DNA of 64,000 nucleotides from Marinilabilia salmonicolor JCM 21150. Its GTDB lineage: Bacteria > Bacteroidota > Bacteroidia > Bacteroidales > Marinilabiliaceae. The notes below the pieces were generated by a model that was not told where the DNA came from, did no database searches, and saw only the letters and a program-made list of their open reading frames with translations. The DNA is taken from positions 1 to 64,000 of the forward strand of contig NZ_AJKI01000007.1 in NCBI RefSeq assembly GCF_000259075.1, given 5' to 3'. Position numbers and translations under genes: made by a program. Shown one piece after another: positions 36,122 to 48,431 of this stretch (within the stretch, counting starts at the first letter, position 1; every line of letters begins with the position of its first letter).

Positions 36122-38170
36122 CTACCAAATTGATGCTCTTTTTTCGGGAGCCAGGTACATGGCGTCGTCAGCTTCAATATTAAAAGCTTCAACAAATGGC
36201 TGCATATTTGGTAAAGGACCATTTACACGCCATTTACCGAGTGAGTGAACGTCTTCTTTGGTACGACGCAATATCTCTTCGTCCCGGATGTTTTGTGCCC
36301 ATACACGGGCATAAGCCAGGAAGAAACGCTGATCATCGGTGAAGCCATCCAGTTTTCCGGGTTCTTCTTTTCCTTCCAGACTCATTTTGTAGGCCTGATA
36401 GGCAATGTTTAAACCGCCCAGATCGGCGATGTTTTCTCCCAGGGTTAGTTCTCCGTCTGCTTTGATGGTATCCAGCACAGCAAAATTGTCATAACGGTCA
36501 ATCAAAACCTGCGCTCGCTTTTCAAAATTGCCTGCATCAGCAGGTTGCCACCAGTCGTTCATGTTTCCGTCTTTATCATACTGACGGCCTTTATCGTCGA
36601 ATCCATGTGTCATCTCATGGCCGATAACCATGCCAATAGCACCATAATTCACGGCGTCATCACCATAAGGATAGAAGAAAGGAGGCTGAAGAATTGCGGC
36701 AGGAAAAACAATTTCATTGGCCAGCGGACTATAGTAAGCATTTACTGTTTGAGGAGTCATGTGCCACTCATCTTCATCCACCGGTTTCCCGATTTTGTTG
36801 AGGTCGAAGATGAAATCAAAACGATTGGAACGTATCACATTTTCTGCGTAATTCTTTTTTGATACTTCCAGACCACTGTAATCGCGCCATTTATCAGGAT
36901 ATCCGATTTTTACTTTAATGGCGTCCAGTTTATTGTGCGCTTCTTTTTTGGTTTGGTCGCTCATCCATTCCAGCTGGTCAATGCGGCGGGCAAATGATTT
37001 TTTCAGGTTGCCGGTCAATTCCAGCATCCGTTCCTTGGCTTCCGGCGGGAAATATTTTTCAACATAAAGCTGACCCACTGCTTCTCCCAAAGCACCGCTG
37101 GTGGTATTTAAAACACGTTTCCAACGTGGTTCCATGCTTGGTTGTCCCGACAGGGTTCGGCCGTACATCTCAAAGTTGGCTTCCACAAAGTCCTGTGTCA
37201 GATAAGGGGCCATACTTCTCATGGCTACAGCAGTGAAATAGTCCTGCCACATTTCCGGGCTTACCTCATTGATCATTTTTGCAACTTCGGCCATAAATTT
37301 CGGCTGTCCTACATTAATTTTTCCAGGCTTGGGAAGTCCTGCTTCACTGAAATAAAGGGTCCAGTCAAATCCAGCGGCCATTTTTGGAAGTTCCTCAAGA
37401 GTGGTCGGATTGTAAGTGGTTTGAGGATCCCTGTTTTCCAGTCGTGTATTGGAGGCTTTTGCCATCCGGGTTTCCAGCTCTATTATGTTTGAGGTCTTTT
37501 GACTGGCAGTTTCCTCTGTTTCTCCCTTCAGCACAAAAAGAGTCGTCAGGTATTGTTGGTAGGCATCCCTGAGTTTTTTGCCGCGCTCACTCTCATCGAA
37601 GTAGTAATCCCGGTCGGGAAGTCCCAGTCCGCCCTGATAAAAATTGGCAATAACCATGTCACTGTTTTTCCGGTCGGGAGAACTGTAGAGATAAAAGAAT
37701 GGGTAAATCTGTTGCTGATGCAGTGCAGCCGCCACTTTTACCAATGTTTCGGGGTTATTGATGGTGCCAATGAGTGCAAAAATATCGGAAAGTGGCTCCA
37801 GACCAGCTTTTTCTATGGCAAGAGTATCCATTCCGGAAGCAAAAAAATCACCGATTTGCTGAGCTACACTTCCTGTTTCAGCCTCGGTTTGAGCAGCTTC
37901 CTCAATGATTGTTTTTACTTTTTCGCGGTTTTCTTCTGCCAGCATATCGAAAGCACCAAATCGGCTTTTGTCGTCAGGTAGGGGATGGTTTTCGATCCAT
38001 CCTCCGTTGGCGTAGAGATAGAAGTTTTCACCCGGTGTCAAGGTGGTATCCATGTTCTCCGGAGAGAACACGGCCCGCTCATCTTTTGCGGGCGCCTTGT
38101 CGCTGCCGGTACAGGCAGGAATTACCATAAGCCCTGCAGCTGCAAACATTAACGGTTTTAATAGATTCAT
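36122..38170 (-). CDS. M13 family (neprilysin/PepO-like) metallopeptidase lipoprotein
   Basis: 682 residues with a lipoprotein signal (lipid cysteine 20 in VIPACTGS). The body has the M13 two-lobe layout; the zinc site is HEMTH (518-522) inside VIGHEMTHGFDDKGRQYD, and the third ligand lies in GENIADLGG (Glu579). NAYYSPLANEIVFPAAILQPPFF (about 477-499) is the usual M13 substrate-cleft strand. M13 enzymes cut short peptides, so it probably degrades peptides in the periplasm or at the outer membrane. Flanked on both sides by the same REP-containing repeat (35941-36115 and 38271-38412). Confidence 0.93.
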   Translation of the reverse strand: MNLLKPLMFAAAGLMVIPACTGSDKAPAKDERAVFSPENMDTTLTPGENFYLYANGGWIENHPLPDDKSRFGAFDMLAEENREKVKTIIEEAAQTEAETGSVAQQIGDFFASGMDTLAIEKAGLEPLSDIFALIGTINNPETLVKVAAALHQQQIYPFFYLYSSPDRKNSDMVIANFYQGGLGLPDRDYYFDESERGKKLRDAYQQYLTTLFVLKGETEETASQKTSNIIELETRMAKASNTRLENRDPQTTYNPTTLEELPKMAAGFDWTLYFSEAGLPKPGKINVGQPKFMAEVAKMINEVSPEMWQDYFTAVAMRSMAPYLTQDFVEANFEMYGRTLSGQPSMEPRWKRVLNTTSGALGEAVGQLYVEKYFPPEAKERMLELTGNLKKSFARRIDQLEWMSDQTKKEAHNKLDAIKVKIGYPDKWRDYSGLEVSKKNYAENVIRSNRFDFIFDLNKIGKPVDEDEWHMTPQTVNAYYSPLANEIVFPAAILQPPFFYPYGDDAVNYGAIGMVIGHEMTHGFDDKGRQYDKDGNMNDWWQPADAGNFEKRAQVLIDRYDNFAVLDTIKADGELTLGENIADLGGLNIAYQAYKMSLEGKEEPGKLDGFTDDQRFFLAYARVWAQNIRDEEILRRTKEDVHSLGKWRVNGPLPNMQPFVEAFNIEADDAMYLAPEKRASIW

Positions 38171-38270
38171 TTGATGTTCATTTATGATTAATATTTGATA
38201 CGGTTTTTTGTGCTTTTTCTATGTTGAGAAATTTCTCAAAAACTTTGATATTCAAAACTTATGAATAAAC

Positions 38271-38412
38271 CAGTCCTCTTAAAAGCGAGGTTTTTCCCTT
38301 TTAAAGGATTACATAATGTTGTTGTGTTTAAGCATTAGCCTGGGCCAGCGTCCCGGGCCGTTGCTCTCAGGCTTTCAGCTTGTTGTACCTAACCTGTTTT
38401 ATGTAATAGGCA
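38271..38412. repeat. REP-containing repeat, copy 2
   Basis: Shares GTCCTC, AAAAGCGAGG, the TTCCCTTTTAA block, ACATAATG, a GCCTGGG/CCCGGGC palindrome pair, TTGCTCTCAGGC and TTTTATGTA with copy 1 at 35941-36115, in the same orientation. Around it, 38171-38270 and 38413-38560 have no gene. Confidence 0.7.
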
Positions 38413-38564
38413 GGTTAATTTTTAGGATGATAACCCCATATCTGCAGATTATTCCGGCTTCCAGCTAAAACTTTTTGGGTAGAATTTGTAAAAATAGCAT
38501 AACCAATCTTTTTCACCAATTGAATGAAGAATAATTATTTTCCTAAAAAATCAGGATGTCCGGG

Positions 38565-38593
38565 TTTGTAGTGAAAAATATTGTCTAAATTTG
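38565..38593 (+). promoter_or_regulatory. Promoter of the beta-galactosidase gene
   Basis: TTTG (38565-38568), 17 bases, TAAATTTG (38586-38593), a full Bacteroidota match. The leader is about 115 bases and contains no obvious riboswitch. Confidence 0.65.
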
Positions 38594-38660
38594 TTTTTCA
38601 GAGATGCCCCTTTGTGTTAACATGTTGATTGTCAAAGTACTTTTGTCTGAGGAGAAATGA

Positions 38661-41861
<3,201 letters not shown>

Positions 41862-42025
41862 GATAATGACTGACAGTTTCTTCTAATAGATGTATCTGGA
41901 TTTTTAGTTTCTTAAAAATCATTGATATTTTTTGATGATTTCAAACATTTTTCTCTATCTTGCATTGTTTTTGGCCTCAAAAACAGGAATAAATGATACT
42001 TGAATGAGACCTAAATCTATCATTT

Positions 42026-43096
42026 ATGAATCACAAAGAGAGAGTATTAACTGCTTTGAATCATGAAGAACCCGATCGGGTACCTGTTTTTTACTGGGCT
42101 GTTCCCGAATTCACACAAAAAATGATGTCGGAACTGGGTTTTTCTGATGTTGACCAGCTTCTTGAACACCTGGAGATTGATTTTAGATGGGTGGAACCCA
42201 CTTATACAGGGCCCAAACTTGTTGATCAGAAAAAAGGAAAGAAAAAGGATATCTGGGGTGTTGAATATGATTTGGTTGGCCATGGAGATTTAAGATACTG
42301 GGAAGCTACGCGGTTTCCACTACAAGGTGTAACCGATCCGGAGTTGTTGGATAAGTATCCCTGGCCGCATGTTGATTTATTTGATTTTAAATCACTTACC
42401 AGGCAATGCGAAAAGTACAGAGATTATGCCATCATGACGGCACCCGGGTACTCTTCACCTGGACTTTTTCGCATCATTCAACGCTTAATAGGGCGTGATT
42501 CTTTCCTGGATGTTATGATGTACAATCCTCATTTCTTTAAGGCATTGGTCGATAAAGTAACCGATTTTTATGTAGATTTTATCGAGCACTTTTTCGCTGT
42601 AACCGGAGAAAAGGTTGATTTTATTCGTATTGCTGATGATTTTGGTGCCAGTAACGGACTGATGATCAGTAATGAAAATTGGAATAACTACTGCCGGCCT
42701 GCCATTGAGCGATTTTTAGAGTTGCCGCGAAAACTGGGAATAAAATACTATATGCACAGTTGTGGTGCCGTTCGTAAACTCCTGCCAGAGTTTATTTCCC
42801 TGGGTGCTGATGTATTAGACCCCATTCAGACTCGTGCTGAAGGAATGAACCCGTTGGGCTTGAAAAAGGATTTTGGACGGATGATTACCTTTTCAGGTGG
42901 ATTGGATGAGGAATTATTGCTTCGAAAATCAACTCCTGATCATGTGCGGGAAGGGGTTCGGGAGCTGATAGATACAATGGCTCCTGGTGGAGGCTTCATT
43001 ATTGGGCCTTCTCATAAAATCAAGGTTGAGACGCCAGTTGAAAACGTTCTTGCCATGTATAACGCTGTAAAAGAATACTCTGGCCAGTATCACTGA
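42026..43096 (+). CDS. Uroporphyrinogen decarboxylase-like protein
   Basis: 356 residues with the UROD/MtaA fold: N-terminal RVLTALNHEEPDRVPVFYW, central barrel, and the HSCGAVRKLLPEFISLGADVLDPIQ segment with its conserved His-Ser-Cys-Gly, followed by ITFSGGLDEE and GGGFIIGPSHKIKVETP. The HSCG element and the RVPVF start are typical of the corrinoid or methyltransferase-linked branch rather than of HemE (which starts differently), so a role in heme synthesis is unlikely. The zinc-binding Cys is present. No corrinoid protein is adjacent; substrate unknown. Single gene with a weak TATCTTGC box upstream. Confidence 0.85.
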   Translation: MNHKERVLTALNHEEPDRVPVFYWAVPEFTQKMMSELGFSDVDQLLEHLEIDFRWVEPTYTGPKLVDQKKGKKKDIWGVEYDLVGHGDLRYWEATRFPLQGVTDPELLDKYPWPHVDLFDFKSLTRQCEKYRDYAIMTAPGYSSPGLFRIIQRLIGRDSFLDVMMYNPHFFKALVDKVTDFYVDFIEHFFAVTGEKVDFIRIADDFGASNGLMISNENWNNYCRPAIERFLELPRKLGIKYYMHSCGAVRKLLPEFISLGADVLDPIQTRAEGMNPLGLKKDFGRMITFSGGLDEELLLRKSTPDHVREGVRELIDTMAPGGGFIIGPSHKIKVETPVENVLAMYNAVKEYSGQYH

Positions 43097-43144
43097 TGAT
43101 ATTTTAACTCTGCCCTGAACTTTGAGAATCAAGTGGCTTACCTG

Positions 43145-43717
43145 TCAGGAGGATGATCCGTCCAGACCTAATAGGGGAGCCACTTTTTTCATGGCCTCAA
43201 TGGTCTCTTCTATCAGATCTCTGAGATCCATCTCCAGCATTTCGGCTCCTTTTAGAATAATGTTCCGGTCAACTCCGGCCGCAAACTTTTTGTCTTTCCA
43301 TTTTTTCATTACCGATTTTACTTTTAATTCATGGAGGTTTTTGTCGGGTCTGACCAATACAGAGGTTGTCACCAGCCCGGTTAATTCATCCGTTGCGTAC
43401 AAAACCTTTTCCATAATATGTTCAGGTCTGGTATCGCTGCAAATGCCCCAACCATGACTCACAATAGCTCTGATATAATCTTCGGGCCATTGGTGTTCTT
43501 CCAGAATTTTTCGGGTCATCGTACAGTGTTGATCCGGATATTGTTCGTAATCCAAATCATGTACGAGACCTATGATGGACCACTTTTCGGAATCTTCTCC
43601 AAATTTTCGGGCAAAATAATCCATTACAGCTTCTACAGCAATAGCATGTTTGTACAAGCTTTCACTCTGGTTGTACTTTTTAAACAGGGAGAGTGCCTCA
43701 TCTTTGCTTGGTTCCAT
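43145..43717 (-). CDS. HD domain phosphohydrolase-like protein
   Basis: 190 residues with the HD pattern: His24 (KHAIAVEAVMDY), His53-Asp54 (LVHDLDYEQYP) and later conserved residues (about 80 onwards: HGWGICSDTRPEHIMEKVLYATDEL) that supply metal and substrate ligands. Similar Bacteroidota proteins are annotated as HD superfamily hydrolases of unknown substrate. The gene starts 5 bases after the class IV aminotransferase gene on the same strand, so they form a unit. No role can be given beyond nucleotide or phosphate hydrolysis. Confidence 0.88.
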   Translation of the reverse strand: MEPSKDEALSLFKKYNQSESLYKHAIAVEAVMDYFARKFGEDSEKWSIIGLVHDLDYEQYPDQHCTMTRKILEEHQWPEDYIRAIVSHGWGICSDTRPEHIMEKVLYATDELTGLVTTSVLVRPDKNLHELKVKSVMKKWKDKKFAAGVDRNIILKGAEMLEMDLRDLIEETIEAMKKVAPLLGLDGSSS

Positions 43718-43722
43718 AATAT

Positions 43723-44490
43723 TTATCGTAAATGATGATTGATATAACTGTTAATCAGCTTTGAAAAACCGGCCATTAATTTTTGTATCATCAAATGCTC
43801 AGGTTTCAGATTGTAACCTTCGATGTTTTTTATTGGCAGAATTCTCGGTGAAGTTCCCGTAATAAAAGCTGCCTCAATGTCTTTGATATTTTCATGAGCC
43901 AGGGCCTCGAAGAGAACAGGGATGTTTAATTCCTGAGCTGTCTGAAGTGTTTTTTTTCGCGCAATACCCGGCAAAACCAACTGTTCCGGTGCGGTATATA
44001 GTTGATCTTCCATAATAAAAAAAACATTACTGCGACTCCCTTCCGTGATTTCGCCCTGATGATTGACCAGTAGTACCTCAAAAACACTTTTCTCTTCAAT
44101 CATCTGATTGGCATTTTTACGCAATGTTGTATTGGCAATCTTAGTTCCCGGATTGTCTCTTTCACTGAAAAGCAATCCGCAGGAAATGCCTTTTTTGTAT
44201 TGTTCCTGAGAAGGATAGGAATGGGGGATTACTTCTGCATTGTGAGATTGTATCTCTCCGGTATGAGGGTCAAAAAAAACTGATAATCGTACATTTCCGG
44301 TTTCAATATTTTGTTTAATCAGGAAACTTTTCAGATAATTTTCCATCATCCTGAAATCAAAATCCAATCTAATACCCGATTTTGCTGCGCCCGCTAAAAG
44401 TCGCTTTATATGGTCCTCCAAAAAAAGGCCGACTTTTTTTTCCACTCTGAAAACTTCGTACAATTCCCGGACGCTGTTATTATCCATCAA
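43723..44490 (-). CDS. Class IV pyridoxal-phosphate aminotransferase/lyase
   Basis: 255 residues of the branched-chain aminotransferase/4-amino-4-deoxychorismate lyase fold. The expected PLP lysine is Lys117 (GTKIANTTLRKNANQM), with Glu150 in TEGSRSNVFF and the LVLPGIARKKTL segment that binds phosphate. Small size and no tight match to IlvE point to an ADC lyase (PabC) or D-amino acid type enzyme; I cannot choose between them. Co-transcribed with the HD protein. Confidence 0.88.
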   Translation of the reverse strand: MMDNNSVRELYEVFRVEKKVGLFLEDHIKRLLAGAAKSGIRLDFDFRMMENYLKSFLIKQNIETGNVRLSVFFDPHTGEIQSHNAEVIPHSYPSQEQYKKGISCGLLFSERDNPGTKIANTTLRKNANQMIEEKSVFEVLLVNHQGEITEGSRSNVFFIMEDQLYTAPEQLVLPGIARKKTLQTAQELNIPVLFEALAHENIKDIEAAFITGTSPRILPIKNIEGYNLKPEHLMIQKLMAGFSKLINSYINHHLR

Positions 44491-44849
44491 TTCCTATTTT
44501 AATGGTAAATGTAATAAGAATCTCATTAATTTTTTAAATCGTTATTATTTCCTGACTTAATAAAACTCAGTTGTACTATAATTTTTGAATTACAATTTGA
44601 TACACCCTAAGTGTTTCCTGATTCAGGATGAATTACAATTCTAATTAAAGAAAAAAAACCTTAAACAACTTGTAGATTTTAAAGAAATTATATTCTTAAG
44701 AAATTCAATATGATAGGAGTTGAAATAATTCGGAAAAACCATCAATGAAAATTAGAAAATTATTTAATGTGTTCGGAAAACCTTAATATTGCCTGTCGAT
44801 TATCAAAAAATTATCAATGAAAGTTTCAATCTGAAAATGAAATTGTAAC
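44491..44849 (+). other. Intergenic leader of the OadGAB operon
   Basis: AT-rich, no gene. Two copies of GAATTACAATT (near 44586 and 44631) flank a CCTGATTCAGG palindrome (44618-44628). No complete TAnnTTTG box was found. The repeat and palindrome could be a control site for the pump operon. Confidence 0.35.
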
Positions 44850-45110
44850 ATGACCGAGAGTTTTGATCAAGCATGGGTGCTTCTGGGAGTAGGAATGGTA
44901 ACCGTTTTTTCGGTGTTACTATTGGTCGTTATAATAGGAAATACCCTGATATTTTTTGTCAACCGTTTTTTATCGAAAGAAGCTACTGACTCATCCGGTG
45001 ATAAACCATCTGTTGGAGAACTTCATTCTGCAAAAGTAGCTGCAATCGTTGCCGGAGTTAAAAAAGCTACAGGGGGAAGGGGAAATGTTATTGAAATCAG
45101 AAAGAAATAA
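44850..45110 (+). CDS. oadG: Sodium pump decarboxylase gamma subunit
   Basis: 86 residues: one transmembrane helix (about 10-36, VLLGVGMVTVFSVLLLVVIIGNTLIFFV) and a cytoplasmic C-terminal tail of about 45 residues, the OadG/PF04277 layout. It anchors the carboxyltransferase to the membrane part in oxaloacetate, methylmalonyl-CoA and related decarboxylase pumps. First gene of the oadG-oadA-oadB operon. The tail ends VIEIRKK and lacks a histidine-rich zinc site seen in some relatives. Confidence 0.88.
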   Translation: MTESFDQAWVLLGVGMVTVFSVLLLVVIIGNTLIFFVNRFLSKEATDSSGDKPSVGELHSAKVAAIVAGVKKATGGRGNVIEIRKK

Positions 45111-45128
45111 AAAATATAAGATAGAGTT

Positions 45129-47009
45129 ATGAGCAGAAAAATAAAATTCTCTTTGTTGTATCGCGATATGTGGCAATCGTCAGGTAAATATGTGCCACGG
45201 AAAGATCAGCTTGAAAAAATTGCCCCGGCTATTGTAGAAATGGGGTGTTTTGCAAGGGTGGAAACCAATGGCGGCGGTTTTGAACAAATCAATCTGCTTT
45301 TTGGGGAAAACCCCAACGATGCGGTTCGGGCATGGACCAGGCCATTTAACGAAGCCGGGATTCAGACGCATATGCTTGAGCGGGCCTTAAACGGCATCCG
45401 TATGTCGCCGGTTCCGGCTGATGTGCGCAAACTGATGTTTAAGGTTAAAAAACAGCAGGGTACCGACATTGCACGTTCTTTTGACGGGCTCAATGATCCG
45501 CGAAATATTATTGATTCCATTAAATATGCCAGAGAAGGCGAAATGATTGCTCAGGCTGCAATGAGTCTTACTTATTCTAAAGTACATACGGTTGAGTACT
45601 ACATTAACCTGGCCGATCAATTTATTGAGGCAGGGGCCGATGAAATCTGTCTTAAAGACATGGCAGGTGTGGCCCGTCCCGCATGGTTGGGAAAAATAGT
45701 GAAAGGAATTCGTAAACAACACAATGAGGTACCCATAACATATCACGGACATTCGGGCCCTGGTTTTTCGGTAGCCACCATTCTTGAGGTGGCCCGTGCC
45801 GGAGTTGATTATGTGGATGTTGCCATGGAGCCTCTTTCCTGGGGGACAGGACATGCCGACCTGCTAACCATTCAGGCAATGCTGAAGGATGATGGATTTG
45901 ATGTGCCCGAGATCAATATGAAAGCCTATATGAAGGTGCGTAAGCTAACTCAGGAGTTTATGGACGATTTTCTGGGATATTACATCAATCCTAAAAACCG
46001 GCACATGAATTCGTTGCTTATAGGTCCCGGACTTCCGGGTGGTATGATGGGCAGTCTGATGGCTGATCTGGAGAACAATCTGGAAAGCCTGAATAAGTGG
46101 AAAGCCAAACGCAACGAACCCGAACTTACACAAGACGACTTGCTTATCAAACTTTTTGAAGAGGTTGAATACATCTGGCCCAAACTGGGATATCCGCCGC
46201 TGGTAACTCCTTTTAGTCAGTATGTGAAAAATCTCGCACTGATGAATGTGCTTCAGATGGAGAAAGGACGGGAGCGCTGGAGTATGATTGCAGATAATAT
46301 TTGGGATATGATTCTGGGAAGGAGTGGTCAGCTCCCCGGAAAACTGGCTCCCGAAATCATTGAACTGGCGGAAAAAGAAGGTAAAGAATTTTTTACCGGT
46401 CATCCACAAGAGCCTTATCCTGATGCATTGGACACCTTCCGAAAGGAAATGGATGATAATGGTTGGGAGTATGGCAAAGATGATGAAGAACTGATGGAGC
46501 TGGCAATGCACCCGGAACAGTACAGAAATTACAAATCGGGAAAAGCGAAAGAGGCTTTTGAAACAGATCTCGCAGAGCGAAAAGCTGAGACTGAGTCTTC
46601 TGCATCAAATGGAGAAGCTTCTGATAATGGATGTGCTGATTTTTCTCCCGCAAGAATGAATGTTAATGTGAATGGGGAAGAATTTGAAGTGATGGTTTCC
46701 TGCAATGGGCACGATACTAATAATAATACTAAAGTAACTCCTTCGAATGAGGCCATTCCTTCGCAGCCTTTAACCAAAGGAGAACCGGTAGTATCTCCGT
46801 TGGAAGGAAAGTTCTATTTTACCAAAGATTCAAGTGAAATGGCCATTAAAGAAGGAGATAAGGTAAAAGAGGGAGATATTCTCGGTTATGTGGAAGCAAT
46901 GAAAACTTACAATGCGGTGCGTTTTGATAAAGCAGGAGTGGTTGCCAGAATTTTGAAAGAGAATGGCAGTGAAGTAGAGGAGGACGATGAGCTGGTTCTT
47001 CTTCAATAG
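45129..47009 (+). CDS. oadA: Decarboxylase alpha subunit (carboxyltransferase with biotin domain), divergent OadA type
   Basis: 626 residues. 1-300: carboxyltransferase TIM barrel with the metal ligands of the family, Asp13 (RDMWQS), Lys176 (CLKDMAG, the carboxylated lysine) and His206/His208 (YHGHSGP). 300-480: connecting helical domain. 540-626: biotin domain with the biotinyl lysine at 592 in VEAMKTYN. Compared with typical OadA, the first motif is RDMWQS rather than RDAHQS, the RGQN region around residues 83-91 is LERALN, and the EAMKM box reads EAMKT. Function as a decarboxylase pump subunit is well supported by the oadB and oadG neighbours; the substrate (oxaloacetate, methylmalonyl-CoA or another) is not. 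Confidence 0.88.
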   Translation: MSRKIKFSLLYRDMWQSSGKYVPRKDQLEKIAPAIVEMGCFARVETNGGGFEQINLLFGENPNDAVRAWTRPFNEAGIQTHMLERALNGIRMSPVPADVRKLMFKVKKQQGTDIARSFDGLNDPRNIIDSIKYAREGEMIAQAAMSLTYSKVHTVEYYINLADQFIEAGADEICLKDMAGVARPAWLGKIVKGIRKQHNEVPITYHGHSGPGFSVATILEVARAGVDYVDVAMEPLSWGTGHADLLTIQAMLKDDGFDVPEINMKAYMKVRKLTQEFMDDFLGYYINPKNRHMNSLLIGPGLPGGMMGSLMADLENNLESLNKWKAKRNEPELTQDDLLIKLFEEVEYIWPKLGYPPLVTPFSQYVKNLALMNVLQMEKGRERWSMIADNIWDMILGRSGQLPGKLAPEIIELAEKEGKEFFTGHPQEPYPDALDTFRKEMDDNGWEYGKDDEELMELAMHPEQYRNYKSGKAKEAFETDLAERKAETESSASNGEASDNGCADFSPARMNVNVNGEEFEVMVSCNGHDTNNNTKVTPSNEAIPSQPLTKGEPVVSPLEGKFYFTKDSSEMAIKEGDKVKEGDILGYVEAMKTYNAVRFDKAGVVARILKENGSEVEEDDELVLLQ

Positions 47010-47051
47010 ATTTTCGGGAAACCGGTAAACGCTAAAGAATCTGAAAATTAA

Positions 47052-48263
47052 ATGGAAATACTCAGACAATTGTACGATATGACCGCCATGGGAGAAATAG
47101 GGGAAACTCCCGGCGTTTTATTAATGATTTTAATTGGTGCTGTTCTACTTTACCTGGGGATTGTGAAAAAATACGAGCCACTGCTGCTTGTTCCCATCGG
47201 TTTTGGTATTGTGCTGGCGAATCTTCCCGGAGGCAGTATGGATGTGGTTCCATCAGAAATGGTGGAATTGCCGGGTCACCGATACATGAATCTTTTTGAA
47301 ATTGCCAGCGAATACGGCATCATGAATTTTGTTTATTATTCTTTGATAAAAACCGGTTTTCTTCCACCGATTATTTTTATGGGGGTGGGAGCACTGACCG
47401 ATTTTGGGCCCATGTTGCGTAATCTTCGACTGGCCTTTTTCGGGGCCGCAGCACAAATTGGTATTTTTGGCGTATTCTTTGGGGCAATAGCCCTGGGCTT
47501 TTCACCTAAAGAGGCCGGTTCCCTTGGAATTATAGGGGGTGCCGATGGTCCCACAGCTATTTATACTACCATTTTACTGGCTCCTCACTTGTTGGGCCCC
47601 ATCGCTATTGCAGCCTATTCCTATATGGCCCTGGTTCCTGTCATTGTACCTCTGGTGGCCAACCGGCTCATGACAAAAAATGAGTTTCGGATAAATATGA
47701 AGAAACAGGATAAACTGTATCCGCCTAAATACAAGATAAAGAACATTAAAACGGTTAAAATTATTTTTCCCATTGTTTTGGGTGTTGCAGTGGCCATCCT
47801 GGTGCCTTCATCAGTTCCGTTGCTGGGAATGTTGCTTTTTGGTAATCTTATCAAAGAGATTGGTACAGCTACCTCACGTTTGTCTGATGCCGCCACCGGG
47901 CCCATTATGAATACAGCTACTATTTTTCTTGGGCTGGCCGTTGGGGCAACAATGACTGCAAAAGTCTTTCTGGACTTTAAAACACTGGGTATTATCGTAG
48001 GTGGATTTCTGGCTTTTGCCATCTCTATTGCAGGTGGAATCCTGGCTGTAAAAGGGTATAACCTGATAGCCAAAAAGAAAATCAATCCGCTGGTGGGTGC
48101 TACCGGCCTGAGCGCTGTCCCCATGGCTTCGAGAGTGGCCAATGAACTGGGGTTAAAGCATGACAGCAGTAATCATCTGCTTCAATACTGCATGGCTTCA
48201 AATATTTCAGGTGTTATCGGATCTGCAGTTGCAGCCGGAGTGCTGATTTCTATCCTGGGATAA
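47052..48263 (+). CDS. oadB: Sodium-pumping decarboxylase beta subunit
   Basis: 403 residues, ten or more transmembrane segments. The family signatures are visible: GGADGPTAIY (about 160-170) with the Asp that takes part in sodium coupling, and the C-terminal KHDSSNHLLQYCMASNISGVIGSAVAAG. The protein decarboxylates carboxybiotin carried on the alpha subunit and pumps sodium out. It is the last gene of the oadGAB operon, followed by a clear terminator. Confidence 0.95.
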   Translation: MEILRQLYDMTAMGEIGETPGVLLMILIGAVLLYLGIVKKYEPLLLVPIGFGIVLANLPGGSMDVVPSEMVELPGHRYMNLFEIASEYGIMNFVYYSLIKTGFLPPIIFMGVGALTDFGPMLRNLRLAFFGAAAQIGIFGVFFGAIALGFSPKEAGSLGIIGGADGPTAIYTTILLAPHLLGPIAIAAYSYMALVPVIVPLVANRLMTKNEFRINMKKQDKLYPPKYKIKNIKTVKIIFPIVLGVAVAILVPSSVPLLGMLLFGNLIKEIGTATSRLSDAATGPIMNTATIFLGLAVGATMTAKVFLDFKTLGIIVGGFLAFAISIAGGILAVKGYNLIAKKKINPLVGATGLSAVPMASRVANELGLKHDSSNHLLQYCMASNISGVIGSAVAAGVLISILG

Positions 48264-48283
48264 AACGAATTGAATGTCATTTC

Positions 48284-48329
48284 GCCGCAGAGTAAGCATT
48301 TTTGAGGCTTTTACTCTGTGGCATTTTTT
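48284..48329 (+). terminator. Terminator of the oadGAB operon
   Basis: GCCGCAGAGTAA (48284-48295) pairs with TTACTCTGTGGC (48311-48322), loop of 15 bases, then six T. Confidence 0.88.
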
Positions 48330-48350
48330 ATTTATGTCGAAAGTATTGAT

Positions 48351-48358
48351 TATCTTTG
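48351..48358 (+). promoter_or_regulatory. -7 box of the ftsY gene
   Basis: TATCTTTG, 73 bases before the ATG. A T-rich stretch about 20 bases upstream, just after the oad terminator, may serve as the -33 element. Confidence 0.45.
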
Positions 48359-48431
48359 GCCTTTTCTAAAAATCGGTATCCCGAAACGTTGTTTTCAGGC
48401 TGCCGGAAACTAAATATTTCAATTTATTACC

